Shown: piece after piece, positions 58,119 through 64,000 of the stretch | How the letters are laid out: each line of letters begins with the position of its first letter | How positions within the stretch are numbered: position 1 is the stretch's first letter | Source: Streptomyces sp. NRRL S-1022 | GTDB taxonomy: Bacteria; Actinomycetota; Actinomycetes; Streptomycetales; Streptomycetaceae | Direction: 5' to 3' | Assembly: GCF_000720135.1 (NCBI RefSeq) | Contig: NZ_JOIU01000024.1 | Coordinates: 66,808-130,807 of the forward strand | DNA: 64,000 nucleotides | Program-made: the position numbers and the translations under genes | Notes under the pieces: generated by a model | What the model was told of the DNA's origin: nothing | The model's database searches: none | The model's input: the letters and a program-made list of their open reading frames with translations, nothing else

Positions 58119-58379
58119 TCAGTCCCCGGCTCGCGCGTGCGCGAGCAACGCCTCGGCGGCGGTGCGCAGTTGCTCCGCCGCCGTGACGCAGGCGGCGGCC
58201 TGCCGCTCCAGTGCGGGCCGGCTCCTCGCGGGGGCCGCCGGACAGCCGTCCAGGGTGGCCGCGGTGGCGCGCAGCCGCCGCGCGTACTCCTCCATCAGCT
58301 CGGCGTCCGACCGCAGCGAGCCGACGTGGTCGAGGAGTTCGGTGTCGTACGACGTGACGTCGGGGGACTCGGTCACCAT
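58119..58379 (-). CDS. Small helical protein of unknown function
   Basis: An 86-aa acidic protein predicted to form two long amphipathic helices (SYDTELLDHVGSLRSDAELMEEYARRLRATAATLDG and a second after APARSRPA). The size and helical-hairpin pattern recall WXG100/ESX-like proteins, but no WxG turn is present. It follows the hydrolase/decarboxylase-like gene by 34 nt on the same strand and has a GGGAG RBS, so it is probably co-expressed and may be a partner or carrier of that enzyme. It converges with the cyclooxygenase-like gene, 7 nt apart. Confidence 0.7.
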   Translation of the reverse strand: MVTESPDVTSYDTELLDHVGSLRSDAELMEEYARRLRATAATLDGCPAAPARSRPALERQAAACVTAAEQLRTAAEALLAHARAGD

Positions 58380-58413
58380 GGCGTGCTCCCGCGGGCGGTG
58401 GGGTGGGGTTGCG

Positions 58414-60582
58414 TCAGCGCGGCAGTACGGCGCCGGCGCTGCGGTGCTGCATGAACTGGGGGCAGGTGAGGACGAACCGGGGCCGGGCACCCTCCAGGCC
58501 GAGCCGGCGCAGTTGCCCGGCGAGGGGTGCGTCCGCCGCGGTGTCCAGCCGCAGCCGGATGCCGGCGCCGGTGTGCAGCCGCAGCCTGCCGTGGGTGCGG
58601 ACCAGCGTGCGGATCGTGCTCTCGCCACGGCGGCCGTAGAGGATCCAGTCGGCCTCGGGGCAGCGCAGGCCGCGCCGGAGACGGCCGTCGACGGTCATGC
58701 CGAGGTCCGGGGAGCGGACGCCGATCTGCCGGCCCGTCAGGTCGGCATCGGCGGTCACCCGCAGTGCGGGCTGGGCCCAGATCTCCTGGCCGACGACCCT
58801 GGCCTCCTCGCTGGTGACGGCGAGGCAGAGCACGTGCCGGCCGGTGCGGCGCAGGTCGGCGCGGCGCAGCAGGTCCAGCGCGACGTCGTAGGGGCGCGGC
58901 CGCCACAGGTCGTCGACCAGCACGGACAGGACGATCTCGGTGTACGGGCCGATCGTGGTGCAGCGGTGCTCGTACAGCGAGAGCACGGCCATGGCGCCCC
59001 GGCCCAGCCGGCTCGGCGTCATCCAGGTGACGTCGGGCAGCAGCCCGCGGGCCGCCCCCGCGTCGACGCGGAAGCACAGGTGGGCGGCGGAGGAGTCGTA
59101 GTAGCGCACCGGCACGTCGACGGGGCCGGCCGCGGTGGGCACCGAGGTGGTGGGCAGGGTGAGGAAGGGGTAGCCCTCGGGCGGGTTGGCGCGGTCCTTG
59201 AGCTGGTAGGCCTGGGTGCGTACGACGGGCCCGCGGTAGGGGGCGAGGGCCTCGTCGACGCGCTCGCGGGCCTCCGGGACGACGGTCCTGAGGTGCTCGA
59301 TGTACTCGCGGAGCATGTGGCACAGCGGGAACTCGTGGGCGGGCCCGGTGTAGTCGACCTCGTACCAGTTCGGATGCGGGTCGAACGCGGAGCCCGCGCC
59401 GCGGCCGTCGAGGACGGGCACGATGTCGTGCTGGTTGGTGATGCTGGCGACCCAGGTGCGAGGGTCCGCGGGCTTCTTGTTGTCGACCGGGGAGCCGACG
59501 GCGATCACGTGGGTGACCCGGTAGGTGCGGCAGAACTCCTCGTCCTGGGCCAGGTTCATCACCGCGATGCCGCCCTCGCTGTGCCCGATCAGCGCGAGGT
59601 CGGCGCCGCGCGGGATGCCGTAGTCCGCCAGGGCGAGCAGGATCGAGCGGGTGTACGGCGAGTCGGCCATGAACAGGTTGCGCCAGGCGCCGACGAAGTC
59701 CTGCGGGGAGTCGTTGCGGGGGCGGCCGGGTGCCATGCCCGGCGCCTGGAGGACGTACCGGACGACGCCGTCGGGGCCGCGCACGTTCTGCAGCAGGATC
59801 CGCCCGTCGGTGGAGAGCATCTCGATGTTGCGCAGGAACCCGAGGAAGGAGCCCTCCGGGGCGATGACCTGGCGTTCCTGGTCGGTCAGGTCGACGGCCT
59901 CGGCGGCGCCCTCGCCCTTGTCCAGGCCGGCGAGGTGGGCGGCGCTGACGCCGTGCAGCGGGTCGGCGGACAGTTCGCGGCCGGTGGCCAGCGCCCAGCC
60001 GGTCTCGTCGTTCTTCGGGTCCTCGTCCAGCAGGGCGCGGATCGCGAGGAGTTCGGCCATCACCGGGGCCAGCCCGGACAGCGCCCGCTGGGCTCCCTGG
60101 TCGCGGAACAGAGCGCGCAGGGAGCGTACGGCCGCCAGGTCCTTGTCGGCGGTGACGGCCTCCGTCAGCCGGCGCATGCCGGGGTCGCGCTCGAACTCGG
60201 GGTGGTCGACCAGCACGGCGGCGATCCGCAGCCGCAGCGAGGTGACCGCCACCAGCGCGGCCAGGCTCTCCCGGCCCAGCACTTCCCCGGCGGCGCCGAT
60301 CACATGCCCCATGCCCTTCGGTGCCGTGATCGCGGAACCGCCGAGGCCCTGCTTGTTCGTCAGGGCCCGCAGCAGCGCCCACCGGGCGGCGAGGCCGCTA
60401 CGGGGGCGGCGGCGGGCGGAGACGGTCAGGGCCGGGGCGAACAGCGCCGTGCTGGTGCGTTCGGACACCGCGCGGATGCCCTCGGCGACGCCGACCACGT
60501 CCCGCGCGCACCGGCGCAGCAGTTCCCTGGCGTCCTGGCCGTCCGGCGCCGGCCGTCCGGGTGCGCTGCCGTCCGCTCGCAT
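58414..60582 (-). CDS. Serine hydrolase (lipase-like) fused to an acetoacetate-decarboxylase-like domain
   Basis: A 722-aa multidomain protein. Residues about 10-215 are helical. About 225-480 form an alpha/beta hydrolase with the nucleophile elbow GHSEGG (Ser335), a candidate acid in NQHDIVPVLDG and a candidate His in TGPAHEFPLCHMLREYIEHL. Residues about 490-700 resemble the acetoacetate decarboxylase family (VRYYDSSAAHLCFRVD, YTEIVLSVLVDD, TSEEARVVGQEIWAQP). No signal peptide. I infer that the hydrolase frees a fatty acid from lipid for the nearby dioxygenase; the ADC-like domain may act on an oxidised product. The ATG at 60582 is chosen for GAGGGAG 6 nt upstream; a GTG at 60606 is possible. 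Confidence 0.8.
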   Translation of the reverse strand: MRADGSAPGRPAPDGQDARELLRRCARDVVGVAEGIRAVSERTSTALFAPALTVSARRRPRSGLAARWALLRALTNKQGLGGSAITAPKGMGHVIGAAGEVLGRESLAALVAVTSLRLRIAAVLVDHPEFERDPGMRRLTEAVTADKDLAAVRSLRALFRDQGAQRALSGLAPVMAELLAIRALLDEDPKNDETGWALATGRELSADPLHGVSAAHLAGLDKGEGAAEAVDLTDQERQVIAPEGSFLGFLRNIEMLSTDGRILLQNVRGPDGVVRYVLQAPGMAPGRPRNDSPQDFVGAWRNLFMADSPYTRSILLALADYGIPRGADLALIGHSEGGIAVMNLAQDEEFCRTYRVTHVIAVGSPVDNKKPADPRTWVASITNQHDIVPVLDGRGAGSAFDPHPNWYEVDYTGPAHEFPLCHMLREYIEHLRTVVPEARERVDEALAPYRGPVVRTQAYQLKDRANPPEGYPFLTLPTTSVPTAAGPVDVPVRYYDSSAAHLCFRVDAGAARGLLPDVTWMTPSRLGRGAMAVLSLYEHRCTTIGPYTEIVLSVLVDDLWRPRPYDVALDLLRRADLRRTGRHVLCLAVTSEEARVVGQEIWAQPALRVTADADLTGRQIGVRSPDLGMTVDGRLRRGLRCPEADWILYGRRGESTIRTLVRTHGRLRLHTGAGIRLRLDTAADAPLAGQLRRLGLEGARPRFVLTCPQFMQHRSAGAVLPR

Positions 60583-60760
60583 CCGACACTCCCTCGGCTC
60601 GGCCACTCAAGGACAGGGCTGCGGCCGCGTCGGGGGGCGCGGCCTCGCTCCCATGGTCGGCCAGGGCGTCCGCGCCCGCACCTTCATCCATCCAGGTAGA
60701 GGATGCCGCCGGGTGCCGTACGGCCCGTCGAGCCTGGGCCGCAGGGGCATATGGCTGCCG

Positions 60761-60766
60761 CATAAT
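60761..60766 (+). promoter_or_regulatory. -10 hexamer upstream of leader ORF and desaturase
   Basis: CATAAT differs by one base from the consensus TATAAT, which is rare in such GC-rich DNA. It ends 8 nt before the ATG of a 15-codon frame, so the transcript would begin at or next to that ATG. No clear -35 is visible. Confidence 0.5.
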
Positions 60767-60774
60767 CGCCGCAC

Positions 60775-60822
60775 ATGACCCCCTGTATTCCCCCGCCTGC
60801 CCTGGTGGGAGGCGCGCCGTGA
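60775..60822 (+). CDS. Possible 15-aa leader peptide coupled to the desaturase gene
   Basis: ATG-initiated frame coding MTPCIPPPALVGGAP. Its TGA (60820-60822) overlaps the GTG start of the desaturase gene in the sequence GTGA, and a CATAAT -10 element predicts a leaderless mRNA starting at this ATG. The Pro-rich PPP stretch could slow ribosomes. It may only serve translational coupling, or be a chance frame. Confidence 0.4.
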   Translation: MTPCIPPPALVGGAP

Positions 60823-61808
60823 CCCTGTCCTCCGAACGCCCCGAGGGCCTGGGCACCCCGCTCCCCGACACCGTTCCGGTCAGCCGGCCGCTGCGCACGA
60901 ACACGGTGCTCACGATCGTGGTGCTCCCGCTGGCCGTCCTGGCGCTGGCCCTGCCCGTCGCCCTGGCCGGCGGCTGGGGGCCCCGCTGGTACGACGTGGC
61001 CCTCGGCGCCGGGATGTACGCGCTGTCCATCATGGGCATCACCGCCGGCTACCACCGGTATTTCACCCATCTGTCGTTCAAGGCGAAACGACCGCTGCGG
61101 TTCGTCCTCGGTGTCGCGGGCGGTCTCGCCATGGAGGGCCCGGTGACGCTGTGGGTGGCCGAGCACCGCCGCCACCACCAGTACGCGGACCGGGAGGGGG
61201 ACCCGCACTCGCCGTGGAAGTACGGCACCGGCCGGCGGGCGCTGCTCAAAGGGCTGTGGCACGCCCAGGTCGGCTGGTTCTCCTCGACGGTCCGGTCCCA
61301 CTACCCGCGCTACGCCCCCGATCTGCTCGCCGACCCGGACGTACGCCGCCTGGACCGCTGGTACCCGCTGACCGTCGCCGTCTCCCTGGGCCTGCCGCCG
61401 GTGCTGGTCCTGGCCGTCACCCAGGACACCCGCTCCGCGCTGATCACCTTCTTCTGGGCGAGCCTGGTCCGGTACGCCGTCGTCCACCACGTCACCTGGT
61501 CGGTCAACTCCGTGGCCCACGCCTTCGGTCCGCGCCATTACACCACCCGCGACCAGTCCCGGGACGTGGGCTGGGTGGCCCTGCTGACCTTCGGCGAGGG
61601 CTGGCACAACCTCCACCACGCCGACCCCAACAGCGCCCGGCACGGCGGGCTGCGCGGCCAGCCGGACCTCACGGCGTGGCTGATCGCCCGGTTCGAGCGG
61701 TGGGGCTGGGCGTACGACGTACGGTGGCCCGACGAGCGGCGGATCACCGCGCGGCTGCGCGAGGAGGCCGCGGGCAGGGAACCGCACCCTCAACCACCCG
61801 TGAAGTAG
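60819..61808 (+). CDS. Membrane fatty acyl desaturase (second copy)
   Basis: A 329-aa di-iron membrane desaturase paralogous to the one at 51921-52856. His boxes: HRYFTH near residue 85, HRRHH near 122 and HNLHH near 270. Four membrane helices are predicted (about residues 30-75, 95-115 and 180-220). The GTG start has GGGAGG 6 nt upstream and overlaps the stop of a possible leader peptide. It is divergent from the hydrolase gene (236 nt between starts). Together with the other desaturase it brackets the dioxygenase/P450 pair. The 3' end overlaps the convergent DUF4239-like gene by 19 nt. Confidence 0.93.
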   Translation: MTLSSERPEGLGTPLPDTVPVSRPLRTNTVLTIVVLPLAVLALALPVALAGGWGPRWYDVALGAGMYALSIMGITAGYHRYFTHLSFKAKRPLRFVLGVAGGLAMEGPVTLWVAEHRRHHQYADREGDPHSPWKYGTGRRALLKGLWHAQVGWFSSTVRSHYPRYAPDLLADPDVRRLDRWYPLTVAVSLGLPPVLVLAVTQDTRSALITFFWASLVRYAVVHHVTWSVNSVAHAFGPRHYTTRDQSRDVGWVALLTFGEGWHNLHHADPNSARHGGLRGQPDLTAWLIARFERWGWAYDVRWPDERRITARLREEAAGREPHPQPPVK

Positions 61809-62539
61809 CGGGTGAAGGGAGCGGAGCCGACGGCGAACAGGCCGGTGAAGGTCTGGTTCAGCTCGTAGACCAGCAGCACGGTGAAGGTGATGAGCGCCGT
61901 CAGGCCCATCACCATCACCACGTGGGTGAAGCTCCGCCGCACCCCGAACATGAACATGAAGACCACGGTGAGCACACCGCCGACGACCAGGCCGAACCAC
62001 AGCACGGGTGACAGGGAGTCGGCCACGTCCGCCTCCCGGCCCCGCCGGGCGTCGTCCAGCGCGCTCAGCTCGGCCAGGGTCTCCTGGAGCGTGGCCTGCT
62101 GCACCGGGGTGGCGTCGGCGGGGACCTGGCCCGCCGCCCGCAGGTCGTTGAGCAGTTCCCAGCCGCGCCGGCCCGGCGGCTGCCCCTGCGCCATCGCGGG
62201 CCACTCGGCGGACACGACGTGGTGCACGTACGCGTCGACGGCTTCCCGGGTCCGCTCCCCCTCCGGCGCCGGCAGTCCCGCGGACAGCAGCCGGATCTGG
62301 TGGGCGGCGCTCGCCTCCGCCTGCACATGGCCCACCGCACCGGACCGGGTCTCCCACACCGACACCATCGACAGGCCGAGGACGAGGGCGTAGAGCACGC
62401 CGACCATCATGGAGATGTACTCGGCGACGTCCTCGCGGGGTTCCGCGTCCGGGGCGGGGGGCCAGTAGTGGTGCCGGATCATCACGACGCCCGCGGCGAC
62501 CATGGCGATCCCCACAACGACCGCGAAGGTCTCGATCAT
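61790..62539 (-). CDS. DUF4239-type membrane protein
   Basis: A 249-aa integral membrane protein with the bestrophin-like DUF4239 layout: two N-terminal helices (FAVVVGIAMVAAGVVMI and MMVGVLYALVLGLSMVSVW), a cytoplasmic or periplasmic helical domain (HVQAEASAAHQIRLL, VDAYVHHVVSAEWPAM), and two C-terminal helices (LWFGLVVGGVLTVVFMFMFG, VVMVMGLTALITFTVLLVYELN). Function is unknown; a channel-like role has been suggested for the family. Overlaps the desaturase 3' end by 19 nt. Confidence 0.88.
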   Translation of the reverse strand: MIETFAVVVGIAMVAAGVVMIRHHYWPPAPDAEPREDVAEYISMMVGVLYALVLGLSMVSVWETRSGAVGHVQAEASAAHQIRLLSAGLPAPEGERTREAVDAYVHHVVSAEWPAMAQGQPPGRRGWELLNDLRAAGQVPADATPVQQATLQETLAELSALDDARRGREADVADSLSPVLWFGLVVGGVLTVVFMFMFGVRRSFTHVVMVMGLTALITFTVLLVYELNQTFTGLFAVGSAPFTRYFTGG

Positions 62540-62598
62540 CGGCTCGGTCTCCTGTCGTCTCGGAGTGCTGCGATGTGTGAACGGCCGCTGTCCGTCGC

Positions 62599-64000
62599 CT
62601 ACTTGCCGATGCGCCGCGAGCCGAGGAGGGCCGCGGCGAGGGCGGCCGGGATCAGCATGAGGAGCAGCAGCGCGAGCAGCCCGAGCCCTGTGGGCCCGCC
62701 GCCGGGGCGGATGAAGCGGGACATGATGGAGGCGTTCGGGGGGTGCTGGGGCGGGGTGCGGGCGGTCGGCGTTCGGGGGGACGGGGTGCGGGAGGAAGGA
62801 GTGGGGGGAGTGGAGGGGGTGGCGGCCGGGGGGCGGCTCGGTGGGGCGGAACGGCCGCCGGTGGTCTGGCCGCCGGTGGTCAGGCCGCCCGTCGCTTCGC
62901 CGCCGGTTGCCTCGCCGCCGGTGGACTGACCGCCCGTGGCTTCGCCGCCCGTGGACTGGGCTCCGGTCGCCGCGCCACCGGTCACCGCGCCTGCGGCGAC
63001 GCCGCCTTGGCCGGCGGAAGCGCCTGCGGCCACGCCGACGGTGGCCCCCGCACCGCCGGCTCCGGCACCGCCGGCTCCAGCGCCTCCTGCGGCGGCGGCA
63101 CCGGCCGCACCCGCTCCTCCCGCGGCAGCGGCACCGGCCGCACCCGCTCCTCCTGCGGCGGCGGCACCGGCGGCACCCGCTCCTCCCGCGGCTGCGGCTG
63201 CTGCACCGGCCGCTGTTCCGGCGCCGGCCGCTGCACCGGCTGCTGCACCGGCACCGGCTGCGGCACCGGCTGCTGCTCCGGCACCTGCGGCTGCTCCTCC
63301 GCCGGCCGCGGCACCAGCCCCGGCCGCCGCAGCGGCACCGGCCACAGCGCCAGCTCCGGCGGCGGCTCCGGCACCCGTCGCCCCTCCCCCGGCCGCACCC
63401 GCGCCCGCGGCGGCTGCTCCGGCGGCGGCACCGGCACCGGCTCCCGCTCCCGCTCCTCCGGCCGCAGCACCCGCACCGGCCACAGCACCGGCACCGGTGG
63501 CGGTACCAGCACCTGCTCCGACTCCCGCGCCCGCTGCCGCTCCTCCGGCCGCAGCACCCGCACCGGCTGCGGCACCGGTACCTGCACCTGCACCTGCACC
63601 TGCTCCGGCGGCGGCGCCCGCAGCAGCACCCGCGCCCCCGCCCGCCGCAACACCCGCACCTGCACCTGCACCTGCTCCGGCGGCGGCGCCCGCTCCGGCA
63701 CCGGCACCGGCACCCGCAGCAGCACCCGCGCCCCCGCCCGCCGCAGCACCCGCACCCGTACCCGCTGCCGCGCCGGCACCCGCGGCGGCGCCCGTGCCGG
63801 GAACCGCCGCCCCCGGGGCGGGAGCGGCCGCGGCGGGCGCGGGGGCTGCCAGGCCGGGTACGGGGGCGCCCGTACCGGCCGGAGGCAAGGGCGGGGGCGG
63901 CGGGAAGACGGCTCCCGGCGGCACCGGCAGGACCGGAGGCGCGGGGGGAGGCACGGGCACCGGCGGCGGAACGGGTGCGGGGACGGGAGGGGGCGGGGGC
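62599..64000 (-). CDS. Gly/Ala-repeat surface protein with C-terminal membrane anchor (5' partial)
   Basis: The frame is open to the window edge, so the N terminus is missing. The visible 467 residues begin with a Pro-rich segment, then about 300 residues made almost only of Gly and Ala (GAGAAAGAGAGAGA style), including three 12-residue repeats GGAGAAGAAAAG. This is followed by five-residue repeats of the STGGE/ATGGQ type, a Pro/Ser/Thr-rich stalk, and a single hydrophobic helix (LGLLALLLLMLIPAALAAALL) before a short basic tail. The layout is that of a cell-surface stalk protein anchored in the membrane. Confidence is limited because low-complexity GC-rich DNA easily keeps frames open; the C-terminal anchor is the main support. 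Confidence 0.6.
   Translation of the reverse strand, partial: PPPPPVPAPVPPPVPVPPPAPPVLPVPPGAVFPPPPPLPPAGTGAPVPGLAAPAPAAAAPAPGAAVPGTGAAAGAGAAAGTGAGAAAGGGAGAAAGAGAGAGAGAAAGAGAGAGAGVAAGGGAGAAAGAAAGAGAGAGAGTGAAAGAGAAAGGAAAGAGVGAGAGTATGAGAVAGAGAAAGGAGAGAGAGAAAGAAAAGAGAAGGGATGAGAAAGAGAVAGAAAAAGAGAAAGGGAAAGAGAAAGAAAGAGAAAGAAAGAGTAAGAAAAAAGGAGAAGAAAAGGAGAAGAAAAGGAGAAGAAAAGGAGAGGAGAGGAGATVGVAAGASAGQGGVAAGAVTGGAATGAQSTGGEATGGQSTGGEATGGEATGGLTTGGQTTGGRSAPPSRPPAATPSTPPTPSSRTPSPRTPTARTPPQHPPNASIMSRFIRPGGGPTGLGLLALLLLMLIPAALAAALLGSRRIGK
63085..63200. repeat. ~36-bp tandem repeats in the surface-protein gene
   Basis: Three in-frame copies of a 36-bp unit containing GGCACCGGCCGCACCCGCTC encode a 12-residue Gly/Ala repeat. 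A longer duplicated block of similar type lies at about 63585-63740. Length variation by slippage between strains is expected. Confidence 0.65.

Noticed and set aside
62980..63850. Regularly repeated GC-rich DNA resembling a CRISPR or minisatellite array
   Set aside because: Units are in-frame Gly/Ala codons without unique spacers and no cas genes are present; it is coding repeat of a surface protein.

Overview
The window reads as chromosomal DNA of a Streptomyces or close relative. It has very high GC content with GC-rich third codon positions, frequent GTG starts, and Streptomyces hallmarks: an RsbS/RsbT-type partner-switching operon, several SpoIIE-type phosphatases, a conservon (cvnABCD plus two P450s), an orphan S-adenosylmethionine methyltransferase beside an XRE/DUF5753-type regulator, and many secreted polysaccharide-active enzymes. 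No rRNA, tRNA, insertion sequence, phage or CRISPR array is visible. Function calls rest on motif recognition by eye; no database search or alignment was run.

Layout. 1-3.4 kb: a partner-switching operon (STAS protein, RsbT-like ATPase, ATPase/phosphatase fusion, GAF phosphatase) ending in a strong hairpin. 3.5-9.4 kb: a large catalase (katE), an Orn/Lys/Arg decarboxylase divergent from an M20 amidohydrolase, and an ANTAR protein. 9.5-17.8 kb: an AraC regulator, a secreted beta-helix protein with two discoidin domains, a BBE/cytokinin-oxidase-like flavoprotein, a secreted propeller/ricin-B protein and a flavin monooxygenase. 18-23.6 kb: a Ppx/GppA protein, an MFS exporter, a PAS-SpoIIE phosphatase, a frameshifted XRE/MmyB-type regulator and a divergent SDR. 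23.7-30.4 kb: secreted carbohydrate enzymes (GH31, GH18 chitinase with DasR-like boxes, PL7 alginate lyase), a small secreted protein and an SMP-30-like propeller. 30.5-33.9 kb: pyruvate carboxylase. 34.2-39.8 kb: the conservon. 40-51.5 kb: an aldo/keto reductase, an MFS transporter, a coupled nucleotidyltransferase-BON-phosphoesterase operon, a membrane phosphatase, a glycerophosphodiesterase, small secreted and START-like proteins, a methyltransferase/XRE pair and a GNAT protein, then about 147-bp tandem repeats.

51.9-61.8 kb is the most interesting region: an apparent lipid-oxidation locus. A cyclooxygenase-like animal-type haem dioxygenase (56489-58111) lies directly downstream of a cytochrome P450 (55043-56335). 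The P450 has an Asn-x-x-Gln I-helix in place of the usual O2-activating acid/alcohol pair. Around them are a fatty-acid desaturase, a stand-alone ketoacyl synthase, a PlsC-like acyltransferase, a serine hydrolase fused to an acetoacetate-decarboxylase-like domain, a small helical protein and a second desaturase. Together they look like a bacterial oxylipin pathway: make or release an unsaturated fatty acid, dioxygenate it, then rearrange the peroxide in a P450. The same two activities are fused in fungal Ppo/linoleate diol synthases and separate in animal COX/prostacyclin synthase.

61.8-64 kb: a DUF4239-like membrane protein and the 3' part of a long Gly/Ala repeat surface protein that runs off the window edge.
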